From the NCBI RefSeq assembly GCF_020640915.1, contig NZ_JADWDC010000022.1, forward strand, positions 1 through 64,000: a stretch of 64,000 bases of DNA, in the 5' to 3' direction. A model generated the notes under the pieces. The model saw only the letters and a list, made by a program, of their open reading frames with translations. It did no database searches and was not told the origin of the DNA. Within the stretch, counting starts at the first letter, position 1, and the number at the start of each line of letters is the position of its first letter. This document shows positions 27,393-37,124 of the stretch, one piece after another. This DNA is from Waterburya agarophytonicola KI4. Its GTDB lineage: Bacteria; Cyanobacteriota; Cyanobacteriia; Cyanobacteriales; Xenococcaceae. A program made the position numbers and the translations under genes.

Positions 27393-29690
27393 TTAGAAAT
27401 TAGCACTGCCGACGCTATTATTGGCACTTTTTTCTTTACTGGATACATTGGGTAAATCCTGGTTAACTTGATTATTCTTTTGCCAATTATCGTTATTTTG
27501 AGTAGCTGAATTGTTTTTGGTGTAATAGCTTTTACCATAACGACCATGATAAGAGTAGCGATCAAAGTCAGCTGCTTTGACCCCATTAATTACCATTCCC
27601 AATACTTTTTGTCCTGTCGTAGCTAAGGTTTCCTGGGCTAATTCCGCGCTTTCTTGCTCGACGACTCCAGGTCTGGTAACAAACAAGATTCCATCTACTA
27701 ATTTGCTCAGAGTCAGTACGTCGGCGGTGACGGGTAAAGGTGGTGCATCAATCAAAATTAGATCGTAGTCTCGACGAGAACGACCAACCAAATCACTCAA
27801 CCCAGGAGAATCCAACAGTGCAAGGGGGTTGGAATTGACCATTCCACTAGTTAAAAGACTCAAATTAGGCATTGGTTTGGCGATGACGGAGGCAAGACTT
27901 ACATTACTAGTTATTATGTCTTTTAAACCCTTATTATTGCCTACTCCCCACAAACGATGTTGGGAAGAGCGACGTAAATCGCCATCTATCAATAATACTT
28001 TACGGTCTAATTGAGCGATCGCTGCTGCTAAATTAGCTGTAACCGTTGATTTTCCTTCTTCGGGAACGGAACTTGTGACTAAAATAACCTTGGGTGGCTT
28101 ATCGCTAGTCAAGAATTTTAAGTTGGCTTGAATCATGCGATAAACTTCACTAGAAAAGGAGTCGGGTTCTTCTCTGGTAACAATTCTACCTTGATAATTA
28201 GGTGCTTCTAAAGGAATGATGCCAATGGTTTGATAAGAAAACTTCTTCTTGATTTCTGCCAAGGTTTTTAAGGAACGGTCTTGCATTTCTAGCAGAACAA
28301 CTGATAAGTTAGCCAAAAACGCACCCAAGACAAGACCCAAGCCAAGTAGCATTGTTCTACCAGAAGCACCTTTTTCTGGAACAGAGGAATACTCAACAAC
28401 TTTGGCATTACCGCTTTCTTGGCTGGCTGCTATTTGAACTTTCTGCAAGTTATCCAGTAAGGTTTCTAGGGTATTACCTGCTGCTTCTGCATTACGAATT
28501 AATTCTTGTTCTTGTTTTTCTAATCTGGGGATATCTTTAGCTCGTTTTAAATAGTTCTGTTGAGATTGATACAAAGAAGTAACTTGTCTTTGTAGACTGA
28601 GTTCGTCAATTTTGAGAGTAATGAATTTTTCTAATTGATTTTCTTTGATACCATTGTTTTCTTGCAATAATCCTTGAGATACGTTAATGCCCTGACCAAC
28701 CGTATTGGCAATTAGTCCTTTAAGTTGACTGTTGAGGTCATTTTTCTTTTCTGTCAGACTAATAATACTGGGATGTTCTTCACTAAATCTCTGGCGTTCT
28801 TGAGCCAAGCTAGATTCTGTTTCGGTCAATTGTCCTAAAATACTCTGTACTTCCGGAGAAGCAGCTAATTGATCTGTGGCAACAGCTTGGTTAAGGTCTA
28901 AACCTAACTGACTTTGTAAAGCACTGGTTTGAGCTTGTAAGCCTTGTAACTCAGAACCCGTGGTAGATATCTGTTGATTTAATGCTCCCAAGTTAGTTAC
29001 TAGTCCTTTTTTCTCTTCAGTTAAATCGACTATATCGTTTTCGCTTCTAAAAGCTGATATGTTTTGTTCTGCTTGTTCTACTTTGGATTCTATAGTGGGT
29101 AGCTCTCGATTAATAAAATCTTTGGCTGCTTCTGGCTCTGATTGGTTGCCTCTAATTTGCTCTTGAATATAGACATCCATCAGAGTGTTGACTACTTCAG
29201 CAGCAATTTTAGGATCGGGATGTTTGTATCTAACTTCAACTACATCTGTTCCACCAATTAACTCCGTACTTAGTTTTTTGCGGAAATCATCGGTTTTTAA
29301 AGGGTTGTTTTCGTCGTCGGTAAGTTTTTGACGGTCGATTACCTGTTGGATTACGGGTTCAGATTCTAGTACTTGGATTTGGGTGCTGACCGGAGTTTGA
29401 TTAGGCAGAATTGTATCTAATCTGCCTGCATTCTCACCAATTCCCACTTGATCGGCGGCACTAAGCTGTTTGAAAACTAATTTGCCTTCTCCTTGATATG
29501 TTTTTTTCTGTAATAAACTCAATCCCCCCGTCACTCCCAAGGTGAGAAGAAATATGGCTAAAGCTGGTTTCCACCGTCTTTTTAATTTAACTAAATATTC
29601 GCTTAAATTTACATCAAGACTATCTCGCGAAGAAGTTGGAGACGAACTGGAGTTATTTATATTTTTATCCTTAGAGTTATTACTCAACAT
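27393..29690 (-). CDS. polysaccharide co-polymerase tyrosine autokinase (Wzc-like BY-kinase)
   Basis: A 765-residue inner-membrane protein that controls chain length and export in Wzx/Wzy pathways. The Wzz domain and first membrane helix lie at about residues 28-130. A long periplasmic coiled-coil region with a GumC/CapB-like layout spans about 190-430, and a second helix lies near 445. The cytoplasmic BY-kinase has Walker A SSVPEEGKST (near 540), Walker A' VLLIDGDLRR and Walker B LILIDAPP. A C-terminal tyrosine cluster DFDRYSYHGRYGKSYYTK (near 707) is the usual autophosphorylation site. It lies about 5 kb from the glycan locus, on the same strand, and probably serves it. Confidence 0.92.
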   Translation of the reverse strand: MLSNNSKDKNINNSSSSPTSSRDSLDVNLSEYLVKLKRRWKPALAIFLLTLGVTGGLSLLQKKTYQGEGKLVFKQLSAADQVGIGENAGRLDTILPNQTPVSTQIQVLESEPVIQQVIDRQKLTDDENNPLKTDDFRKKLSTELIGGTDVVEVRYKHPDPKIAAEVVNTLMDVYIQEQIRGNQSEPEAAKDFINRELPTIESKVEQAEQNISAFRSENDIVDLTEEKKGLVTNLGALNQQISTTGSELQGLQAQTSALQSQLGLDLNQAVATDQLAASPEVQSILGQLTETESSLAQERQRFSEEHPSIISLTEKKNDLNSQLKGLIANTVGQGINVSQGLLQENNGIKENQLEKFITLKIDELSLQRQVTSLYQSQQNYLKRAKDIPRLEKQEQELIRNAEAAGNTLETLLDNLQKVQIAASQESGNAKVVEYSSVPEKGASGRTMLLGLGLVLGAFLANLSVVLLEMQDRSLKTLAEIKKKFSYQTIGIIPLEAPNYQGRIVTREEPDSFSSEVYRMIQANLKFLTSDKPPKVILVTSSVPEEGKSTVTANLAAAIAQLDRKVLLIDGDLRRSSQHRLWGVGNNKGLKDIITSNVSLASVIAKPMPNLSLLTSGMVNSNPLALLDSPGLSDLVGRSRRDYDLILIDAPPLPVTADVLTLSKLVDGILFVTRPGVVEQESAELAQETLATTGQKVLGMVINGVKAADFDRYSYHGRYGKSYYTKNNSATQNNDNWQKNNQVNQDLPNVSSKEKSANNSVGSANF

Positions 29691-29847
29691 ATTCTGTTAG
29701 AAAATTATGATTTTTTATGGTGGTACTATGATTTTTTCTAATTATTTTGACAGTATGTCAGCATTTATACTGATGCTTTACCTAAGATATATCATTCACT
29801 ACAGAATAAACTGTCTCAATTGCTATAATTTCTGAGATAATTATTAT

Positions 29848-30687
29848 TTGAGTTTTCCAATTAGTTTATTACAGTTTATAGAAATTTCTTTGACGACCTC
29901 TTCTGCTTACTTTTTGGTTATTCACGGTAGTCGAAACCTTAAGACTCAAACTGCTGCTGCTAAATTGCAACATTTAACCAGTTTAAAAATTAAGTCTAAG
30001 GATATAATAACTCAGCAAAATTACGGAAAAATCATCTTTTCTTCTTTTGAGTCGAAAACGGTTACTAAATTGGACTTTAGCCAAACTCCTTTAGTGGGAA
30101 TTGCTGCTTTAGAATTAACTTCCTTATCTTTGAACCAAAGTTTGGTTGAATTCGCTCTAAAAGCAGATTCACTAGGATTTAGTCGGGTTAAAGTGTTACC
30201 TTTGTTTCTTGCACCTGGAGTTCATGTACGAGAAGATATTCCTGAAGAAATTGCATTAGCTATAAAACAAATAAAAAATAGAGTGACAATAGAATTATCC
30301 CCATTTCTAGGTAAATATTCGGGAATGGTACAACTTTTGAGCGATAAATTTTTAGAACTATCGGCTCGATCGCGAATTTTAGTCGCCCACGGCAGTCGTT
30401 TGCCAGGAGTTGCCGATTATTATGAAAATCTGGCACAGAAGCTCAATGCCACGACTGCTTATTGGTCGACAGATCCTAGTTTGGCTCAACAAGTAAAAGC
30501 TCAAATTACTGCTGGTCATACTAAAATTGCGATTTTGCCGTATTTTTTGTTTCCAGGCAAAATCGTCCGAGCGATCGCAGTTGAGGTAGCATCATTACAG
30601 GCAGACTATCCCAACGTCGAGCTAATCCTAGGTCAGCCTTTGGGGGCGACAAAAGCTTTAGCAGAATTAATTGCCAAGGAAATTTAA
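29848..30687 (+). CDS. sirohydrochlorin chelatase (CbiX/SirB family)
   Basis: A 279-residue protein with two CbiX repeats. The first half begins FLVIHGSRN (about residues 22-30), the second ILVAHGSRLPG (about 178-188). Both carry the HGSR motif with the metal-binding His. It would insert iron (siroheme) or cobalt (cobalamin) into sirohydrochlorin. It is followed 3 bp later by cobA, whose product supplies precorrin-2. TTG at 29848 is the first start; another TTG at 29890 would give a shorter N-terminus, and the choice is uncertain. Confidence 0.85.
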   Translation: MSFPISLLQFIEISLTTSSAYFLVIHGSRNLKTQTAAAKLQHLTSLKIKSKDIITQQNYGKIIFSSFESKTVTKLDFSQTPLVGIAALELTSLSLNQSLVEFALKADSLGFSRVKVLPLFLAPGVHVREDIPEEIALAIKQIKNRVTIELSPFLGKYSGMVQLLSDKFLELSARSRILVAHGSRLPGVADYYENLAQKLNATTAYWSTDPSLAQQVKAQITAGHTKIAILPYFLFPGKIVRAIAVEVASLQADYPNVELILGQPLGATKALAELIAKEI

Positions 30688-30690
30688 AGC

Positions 30691-31458
30691 ATGAATAAAA
30701 TAAAATATGTGGGTAAAGTTTATTTAGTTGGTGCGGGACCTGGAGATCCAGGGTTACTGACAGTCAAGGCTAAGACTCTACTAGAACAAGCTGACGTAGT
30801 TCTTTATGATGCCCTAGTAAGCCCAGAAATTCTAGAGATTATCAGCCCTTATGCCAAAAAAATTAATGCAGGGAAACGCAAAGGTCGTCATTCTTTGCCC
30901 CAAGCTGAAACTACAGAATTATTAAGATCTCAAGCTGAAACCAAAGCCATCGTAGTTCGTCTCAAAGGTGGAGATCCTTTTGTTTTTGGTAGAGGAGGAG
31001 AGGAAATGGCAGATTTAGTCAAGGCAGGAGTATCGGTAGAAGTTGTACCTGGTATTACTTCAGGAATTGCTGCCCCCGCTTATGCTGGTATTCCCGTAAC
31101 CCATCGTCAATATAATTCTTCAGTTACCTTTGTTACGGGACACGAATCTACTGAAAAATATCGCCCCGAAGTCAACTGGCAAGCGATCGCTCAAGGTTCA
31201 GAAACTATTGTAATTTATATGGGGGTTCATAACCTACCCCAAATTATTCCTCAATTACTGGCAGGGGGGATGACCCACCAAACACCTATCGCCATGATTC
31301 GCTGGGGTACAAGACCCGACCAAACTCAATTAATAGGCACGTTGGGTACAATTGTCGAGCAGTTACAAGTAAGAGAATTCCAAGCACCTGCGATCGCCGT
31401 GATCGGTCGAGTTGTGGATCTTCATTCTTTACTACTTCCTCAATCACCTGACACCTAA
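30691..31458 (+). CDS. cobA: uroporphyrinogen-III C-methyltransferase
   Basis: A 255-residue SAM-dependent enzyme methylating uroporphyrinogen III at C2 and C7 to precorrin-2, the branch point to siroheme and cobalamin. Motifs are [18 protein letters not shown] (SAM site), [39 protein letters not shown] and MGVHNLPQI. Length is normal for the single-domain form. It is 3 bp after the chelatase gene; the two are surely one operon. Confidence 0.95.
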   Translation: MNKIKYVGKVYLVGAGPGDPGLLTVKAKTLLEQADVVLYDALVSPEILEIISPYAKKINAGKRKGRHSLPQAETTELLRSQAETKAIVVRLKGGDPFVFGRGGEEMADLVKAGVSVEVVPGITSGIAAPAYAGIPVTHRQYNSSVTFVTGHESTEKYRPEVNWQAIAQGSETIVIYMGVHNLPQIIPQLLAGGMTHQTPIAMIRWGTRPDQTQLIGTLGTIVEQLQVREFQAPAIAVIGRVVDLHSLLLPQSPDT

Positions 31459-31647
31459 CCTTTAAAAGAAATTTTTGCTCAAATTGGGTCTAATAAATGG
31501 GATGATGATTAGCATAACTTGGCAACAATAGTTTTGTTGAGTATTATTGCTCTACAAAACTTTAAAGTAATCTTTGTATAATACATGATTACTTGATCTT
31601 GACAATTTATTCAATCTTCATTGAAGAGATTCACTTAGACCGTGCTT

Positions 31648-31836
31648 ATGGGCTTTGCAGAACTATCAATTGCTGATATAGCAGCAGAATACCAAATCGA
31701 AGAACAAACTGTATTCGAGCTTTGCGATCGCTTTAAAATAAACTATAAAAACGAACGCACTTGTCTGGCTTTAGAAGATGCTAAGACAATTATTCTGGAA
31801 ATCATGGCTGCCAAAACCAATTCGCAAGCCAATTAA
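31648..31836 (+). CDS. small IF2_N-like protein
   Basis: A 62-residue protein from ATG 31648 (GTG at 31642 adds two residues). The sequence LSIADIAAEYQIEEQTVFELCDRFKINYKN and the following ALEDAKTIILEIM resemble the small N-terminal domain of translation initiation factor IF-2 (IF2_N): a three-helix fold with the pattern V-x-ELA-x5-V-x2-LCxxxGI. It precedes psbV by about 170 bp on the same strand. Its function is not known; a nucleic-acid or ribosome-binding role would be inference. Confidence 0.65.
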   Translation: MGFAELSIADIAAEYQIEEQTVFELCDRFKINYKNERTCLALEDAKTIILEIMAAKTNSQAN

Positions 31837-32007
31837 TCAATATATTATTCTAGCTCTTTTCTAGTTATAGATTCACCCAGAGCGATAAGATTGGTTACTG
31901 TTTTTTAAAATTACAAGGTATTCTGTCAAGATAAATAACTGAAGATTATGTATATTGGTGCGTTATTTAATAGCACCGCCATCAAATTAAAATTTTTGAG
32001 GAGAACA

Positions 32008-32499
32008 ATGTTGAAGCGATTATTATTTGCTGCTGTAGCTGCCCTATTTTTGGCAATTCAATTTAACATCGGTAGTGTTAATGCAGTTGAACTAGACGAA
32101 AGTATTCGTACGGTCAAAGCTAATGACCAAGGGGAAGAAGTCGTCTTAAGTCTAAAACAAGTTAAACAAGGACAAAGGGTATTTGTTGACACTTGTTCTT
32201 ATTGTCACAAAAACGGCGTAACTAAGCCCAATCCTAACGTGAACTTAGGCTTAACTGCTTTAGCTGGTGCTTATCCAGCCAGAGATAATATTGAGGGAAT
32301 CGTTGATTATCTTAAAAATCCTACAACTTATGACGGAGAAAGAGATATCTATGAATTTCATCCTAATACTACTCGCTCGGATCTTTATCCTTTAATGCGT
32401 AATTTAACTGATGACGATCTAGAGGCTGTTGCAGGACATATCCTGATTCAGCCAGAAGTTCGTGGCATTCTTTGGGGTGGTGGAAAAGTTTACAACTAA
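32008..32499 (+). CDS. psbV: cytochrome c550 of photosystem II
   Basis: An extrinsic lumenal subunit that stabilises the oxygen-evolving cluster in cyanobacteria. From ATG 32008, with GAGGAG as ribosome site, a signal peptide of about 27 residues ends at VNA, and the mature protein starts VELDESIRTV. The heme c site is CSYCH (near residue 62). The C-terminus LIQPEVRGILWGGGKVYN is typical of PsbV. The frame is open upstream to 31948 but that part is not family-like. A terminator follows at 32576-32622. Confidence 0.97.
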   Translation: MLKRLLFAAVAALFLAIQFNIGSVNAVELDESIRTVKANDQGEEVVLSLKQVKQGQRVFVDTCSYCHKNGVTKPNPNVNLGLTALAGAYPARDNIEGIVDYLKNPTTYDGERDIYEFHPNTTRSDLYPLMRNLTDDDLEAVAGHILIQPEVRGILWGGGKVYN

Positions 32500-32575
32500 A
32501 ACTAATGAGTTGAAGGTTTTTAAATATCAACTTTTAGACTTAATTTTTTAGAGAGATATCTAGAGATATTTAAAG

Positions 32576-32622
32576 GATAAGGAATTAAAAGATTACCGTC
32601 TTTGATTTCTTATCTTTTTTTT
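32576..32622 (+). terminator. intrinsic terminator after psbV
   Basis: A long imperfect stem pairs 32576-32592 (GATAAGGAATTAAAAGA) with 32599-32614 (TCTTTGATTTCTTATC) around a six-base loop. An eight-T run follows at 32615-32622. Confidence 0.75.
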
Positions 32623-32658
32623 GTGTTTCAATATAATTATTCAACATAACAAAAACGT

Positions 32659-32976
32659 ATGAATTGGCTAGCTCATCTATTATTAGCCGAATCTAATCCT
32701 GAAGTTAGTTTGGGAAATTTACTGGGGGATTTAATTAAAGGAGAAGCCAGGGAAGCTTTAAATCCGACTTTACAAAGAGGTCTAGAATGCCACCAGGCGA
32801 TAGACATTTTCACTGATAAACATCCTCTTGTTAAACGGAGCAAACAAAGGATAAGTAACGAATATCGTCGTTTCGCAGGTATTTTGATCGATGTTTTTTA
32901 CGATTATATTCTGGCTAACAATTGGCAGCATTACTCTAATGTGTCTTTAGAAGAATTTACGACCTCATATAAATAA
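32659..32976 (+). pseudogene. acpH: acyl carrier protein phosphodiesterase, 3'-truncated
   Basis: A 105-residue product starting MNWLAHLLLAESNPEVSLGNLLGDLIKG, the hallmark N-terminus of AcpH (DUF479). The HQAIDIFTDKHPLVKRSK and FAGILIDVFYDYILANNW segments follow. AcpH proteins are close to 190-200 residues, so about half is missing. The stop is followed by only 26 bp before the converging serine hydrolase gene, and no continuation is seen in other frames. AcpH removes 4'-phosphopantetheine from ACP in E. coli. A deletion or replacement of the 3' half is inferred. Confidence 0.75.
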
Positions 32977-33002
32977 TTGGCATTTAGTTAACTAAAAACA
33001 TT

Positions 33003-34175
33003 TTATTTAGTTTTTTTACCTTGCAAATCGGCAATCAAAGTATTAACCATAACCGAATCATCCCAGTTTTGAGCATCTTCACCAACACGAACGATAACTA
33101 ATTCTTGAGATGGGATAATATAAACTCGCTGGAGAGATGCGCCATCTAAATAAAAAGTATCTTGGGCTAAAAAAGGTTCTGATGAGTTAACACTATAAGC
33201 ACCAGTTTTCTCTGGAGTACGAGCTTCTAGCCATATATGATAGCCATATTTAGATTCTAGAGGTGAGGGTTGAAGCATTTTCTCCAGCCAACTAGAAAGA
33301 ACGATTTGTTTGCCGTCAACTTGACCGCGATCGAGCCATAATTGTCCGACTTTTGCCCAATCTCTGGGGGTAGCAAAAAGACAGCAAAATGGTTTGGGAT
33401 TTCCACCGACGCGATCGAGCCATAGATAAGCGTCACTTGCTCCTAAAGGTTGCCAAAGCTTGTTTGCTAAATAGTCGGCATATTTTTTTCCTGTAGCTCT
33501 TTCTAAGACTTCACTTAGTATTTGTGTGTTGCCGCTGTTGTAATCAAAAACTGTTTGAGAATCTTGTTTAGCAGTAAGATTTAAAGCGATCGCATCAGCA
33601 TTTTTACCTGCATACATCTGCACCAAATCAGATAGTGGATTTGCCGTATTATCTTGATTTTGCAAACCAGACTGCATATAGAGTAAATTTTGAATCGTAA
33701 TCTTACTGCGCTTGTCATTCGACCATTCGGGGATGTAGTTAGCGACGGGTTCTAATTCTGACTTAATATCCCCTTCAGCGATCGCAATCCCCATCAGCAA
33801 CGCCACAATAGTTTTGGACAAAGACATGGAATTAAAAGTAGAACTAGGGGTAAATCCTTGCCAATAGCGTTCTAAAACTATTTCTCCTCGATGCAATACT
33901 AATAAAGCCGAAGAATTATTTTTTTGAGCATAATCTGAAATTTGATTCAGACTAGCTTGAGAAATAAGGGTTGTATTTGCTTGCTCAATTGTGCTGGGTT
34001 TTCCTGGTATTAATTCAAGAGGTTGATACCAATCAATACTAGTTATGGGATTTTTAGGATAAGTAAGAAGACGAAGGATAAAAGTCAGATTGGGAATGAT
34101 GGTTAGTGATGCGATCGCAGTTAATATTCCTGCTAATGAAAGAAGAATTTTTTTGTTCTTTTTTAGCATCGTCAC
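33003..34175 (-). CDS. class C beta-lactamase-fold serine hydrolase
   Basis: A 390-residue protein with an N-terminal membrane or signal helix (residues 8-35). The nucleophile motif SxxK is SLSKT (near residue 120). The Tyr motif YxN is YNSGN (near 215). LVIVRVGEDAQNW at the end fits the last strand region of 6-aminohexanoate-dimer-hydrolase-like enzymes. It is probably an envelope amidase, esterase or D-alanyl peptidase homologue rather than a resistance enzyme. It converges on the acpH remnant. Confidence 0.85.
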   Translation of the reverse strand: MTMLKKNKKILLSLAGILTAIASLTIIPNLTFILRLLTYPKNPITSIDWYQPLELIPGKPSTIEQANTTLISQASLNQISDYAQKNNSSALLVLHRGEIVLERYWQGFTPSSTFNSMSLSKTIVALLMGIAIAEGDIKSELEPVANYIPEWSNDKRSKITIQNLLYMQSGLQNQDNTANPLSDLVQMYAGKNADAIALNLTAKQDSQTVFDYNSGNTQILSEVLERATGKKYADYLANKLWQPLGASDAYLWLDRVGGNPKPFCCLFATPRDWAKVGQLWLDRGQVDGKQIVLSSWLEKMLQPSPLESKYGYHIWLEARTPEKTGAYSVNSSEPFLAQDTFYLDGASLQRVYIIPSQELVIVRVGEDAQNWDDSVMVNTLIADLQGKKTK

Positions 34176-34391
34176 CTCAGTAAATCTCGCCTGGTTCTTT
34201 TTTAGTTAAGTCTATAGTCTATTAGAATTAAGCGATCTCCATCATCTTCTTTGACAATTAGGCTACTTTACAATTTTTCTTAAAAACTAAAAGCTAAAAA
34301 CTAGAACGAAACTAATTCACATCAGGCGTATATTATTAAAGAGTTTTCTAATTTCAAATATAACAATCTAATCTTAGGAGTAAACCCAGTC

Positions 34392-36947
34392 GTGGAGTCG
34401 CGATATAACGCAGCAGAAATAGAACAGAAATGGCAACAGCAGTGGCAAGAATCGGGAATCGATAAAACCCCCGAACACAAAGACAAGCCAAAATTTTATG
34501 CCCTCTCCATGTTTCCCTACCCTTCAGGAAACCTACATATGGGTCATGTCCGCAACTATGTAATTACTGATGTAATTGCTCGTTTCAAAAGAATGCAGGG
34601 CTATCGAGTGCTACATCCTATGGGTTGGGATGCCTTTGGTTTGCCAGCCGAAAATGCAGCGATTGATCGCGGTATTCCTCCTGCAAAATGGACGTATAAA
34701 AACATTGAACAAATGCGCGATCAACTGAAGCAGCTAGGACTTTCTATCGACTGGGAAAGAGAAGTAGCTACTTGTTCTCCTGACTACTATAAATGGACGC
34801 AATGGCTATTTTTACAATTTTTGGATGGGGGGTTAGCCTATCAGAAAGAAGCTGCGGTTAATTGGGATCCCATCGACCAAACCGTTTTGGCAAACGAGCA
34901 AGTAGACAGTGAAGGGAAAAGTTGGCGATCTGGGGCAGTTGTCGAGCGCAAACTTCTCAAACAGTGGTTTTTCAAGATTACCGACTACGCTGAGAAATTA
35001 CTACAAGATTTAGATCGGCTTGATGGTTGGCCAGAAAGAGTTAAAACTATGCAAGCCAACTGGATTGGTAAATCCGTGGGGGCTTATTTAGAATTTCCTA
35101 TTGTGGGTAGAGAGGACAAGATCGCCGTTTTTACCACTCGCCCCGATACAGTATATGGCGTAACCTACTTAGTACTCGCCCCCGAACACCCTTTGACACC
35201 TGAAGTTACTACAGCCGAGCAAAAATCTGGGGTGGCTGAGTTCATGGAGAAAATAAAAGGGCAAAGCGAAATGGAACGAACTGCCGAAGATAAACCGAAA
35301 CAGGGAGTACTTACGGGAGGGAAAGCAATCAATCCCTTTAATGGGGAAGAAGTTCCTATTTTAATCGCCGACTACGTATTATATGAATACGGTACTGGTG
35401 CGGTAATGGGCGTACCAGCTCACGATACCAGAGATTTTAAATTTGCGACTGAAAAGGGTTTGCCCATCAAAACGGTAATTGTTCCTGAAGAACAAAATGC
35501 TGATACACAATTGAAACAGGCGTACGTCGAACCTGGCACAATAGTTAATTCAGGAGAATTTGACGGTATAAATTCCGTTGAAGCTAAAACCAAAATTATC
35601 GAATATGCCGAACAACAAGGCTATGGTAAAGCTCGCGTGCAATATCGTTTAAGGGATTGGTTGATTTCTCGCCAGAGATATTGGGGTTGCCCAATTCCTG
35701 TAATTCATTGTGATGATTGCGGTACTGTACCCGTACCAGATACAGATCTTCCTGTCGAGTTGCCCGAATCTGTAGAATTATCGGGGCGAGGTGGTTCTCC
35801 TTTAGCACAATTGGAAGACTGGATTAATGTAGATTGCCCTTGCTGCGGTAAGGCTGCAAAGCGAGAAACCGATACGATGGACACCTTTATTGATTCTTCC
35901 TGGTATTATCTCCGCTATAGCGATGCCAATAATACAGACATTCCTTTTACTCAGGATAAAGTCAATGACTGGATGCCTGTAGATCAATATGTCGGCGGTA
36001 TCGAACACGCTATTCTGCACTTATTGTATTCTCGCTTCTTTACTAAAGTATTGCGAGACAGAGGTTTATTAAATTTTGACGAACCATTTAAACGCTTGCT
36101 TACTCAAGGAATGGTGCAGGGTTTAACTTATAAAAATCCTCAGACTAATAAATATATTCCCTCGGCTGATGTCGATCGCAATAATCCTCTAGATCCTGAA
36201 ACGAAAGATCGATTAGATGTTTTTTACGAAAAAATGTCTAAGTCTAAATATAACGGTGTCGCACCCGAAGATGTAATCGGGCAATATGGTGTGGATACTG
36301 CTCGTATGTTTGCTATGTTCAAAGCACCCCCAGAAAAAGATCTAGAATGGGATGATGCGGATGTGGAAGGGCAATATCGCTTTCTCAATCGCGTTTGGAC
36401 TTTAGTTACTAGTTTCGATCCTGCTGCGGTTAAAGAGATTACAGAAGATTTAAACAAAGACGAGAAAAGCTTGCGCCGTGCAATCCACACAGCTATCAAA
36501 GAGATTACAGAAGATTTAACAGGAGACTATCAGTTTAATACTGCTGTCTCAGAGTTAATGAAGTTAAGCAATGCTCTCAAAGATGCTAAGTGCGAAACTT
36601 CCCCTGTATACCAAGAAGGTATCGAAACTCTAGTTTTATTACTCGCTCCTTTTGCACCCCATATTGCCGAAGAATTATGGAGTAGTTTGGGACATTCTGA
36701 ATCCGTTCATCAACAGCAATGGCGGGAAGTAGATGAGTCTGCTTTAGTGGTAGAGGAAATAACTCTAGTCGTGCAGATTATGGGTAAAACTCGCGGTACA
36801 ATTCAAGTCCCCGCAGGTTCGGATAAAGTAGCTTTAGAAAAGTTTGCCACCGAATCGGATATTGCTCAAAAGTATATCGAAGGTAAGGAAGTTAAAAAGG
36901 TAATTGTCGTACCGAATAAATTGGTTAATTTCGTTGTTGCTAAATAG
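34392..36947 (+). CDS. leuS: leucyl-tRNA synthetase
   Basis: An 851-residue class I synthetase. It starts at GTG 34392, which gives the family N-terminus [18 protein letters not shown]. The HIGH motif is HMGH in [13 protein letters not shown] (near residue 50). The editing domain is in the middle, with [20 protein letters not shown]. The zinc region has [10 protein letters not shown] and CPCCGKA cysteines. [10 protein letters not shown] (near 614) is the second signature. The anticodon-binding domain follows. An unusual exact 22-nt repeat is noted in the findings (36432-36453 and 36498-36519). Confidence 0.97.
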   Translation: MESRYNAAEIEQKWQQQWQESGIDKTPEHKDKPKFYALSMFPYPSGNLHMGHVRNYVITDVIARFKRMQGYRVLHPMGWDAFGLPAENAAIDRGIPPAKWTYKNIEQMRDQLKQLGLSIDWEREVATCSPDYYKWTQWLFLQFLDGGLAYQKEAAVNWDPIDQTVLANEQVDSEGKSWRSGAVVERKLLKQWFFKITDYAEKLLQDLDRLDGWPERVKTMQANWIGKSVGAYLEFPIVGREDKIAVFTTRPDTVYGVTYLVLAPEHPLTPEVTTAEQKSGVAEFMEKIKGQSEMERTAEDKPKQGVLTGGKAINPFNGEEVPILIADYVLYEYGTGAVMGVPAHDTRDFKFATEKGLPIKTVIVPEEQNADTQLKQAYVEPGTIVNSGEFDGINSVEAKTKIIEYAEQQGYGKARVQYRLRDWLISRQRYWGCPIPVIHCDDCGTVPVPDTDLPVELPESVELSGRGGSPLAQLEDWINVDCPCCGKAAKRETDTMDTFIDSSWYYLRYSDANNTDIPFTQDKVNDWMPVDQYVGGIEHAILHLLYSRFFTKVLRDRGLLNFDEPFKRLLTQGMVQGLTYKNPQTNKYIPSADVDRNNPLDPETKDRLDVFYEKMSKSKYNGVAPEDVIGQYGVDTARMFAMFKAPPEKDLEWDDADVEGQYRFLNRVWTLVTSFDPAAVKEITEDLNKDEKSLRRAIHTAIKEITEDLTGDYQFNTAVSELMKLSNALKDAKCETSPVYQEGIETLVLLLAPFAPHIAEELWSSLGHSESVHQQQWREVDESALVVEEITLVVQIMGKTRGTIQVPAGSDKVALEKFATESDIAQKYIEGKEVKKVIVVPNKLVNFVVAK

Positions 36948-37051
36948 TTCTATATTGCAATATTTATTGTCGATCTCTCATTTGATTTTGGGGGATTTTT
37001 TTATGGTTAAGAATTAAATAATATCGACAATTCAATTATGGTGGGCATCAG

Positions 37052-37091
37052 AAAAAGCGATCGCCTTATTGTCATAAAAGCGATCGCTTTT
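37052..37091. terminator. likely bidirectional terminator between leuS and dapL
   Basis: Two HIP1 octamers (37057-37064 and 37080-37087) pair with each other. An A-run at 37052-37056 and a T-run at 37088-37091 flank them. The second copy alone is a 16-bp palindrome, AAAAGCGATCGCTTTT (37076-37091). The position between two convergent genes fits a shared terminator. Confidence 0.5.
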
Positions 37092-37124
37092 GCGGTCTTT
37101 AAAATTGGAAATTAAAAGGCGAAA

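Noticed and set aside
29690-29848. Cobalamin or other riboswitch upstream of the CbiX-CobA pair
   Set aside because: The 157-bp region is AT-rich and has no recognisable B12-box or other conserved riboswitch core.
34318-34332. CACATCAGGCGTAT shared with the 3' end of folD (50053-50066)
   Set aside because: A single 14-base match, once in coding and once in non-coding DNA, is most likely chance.
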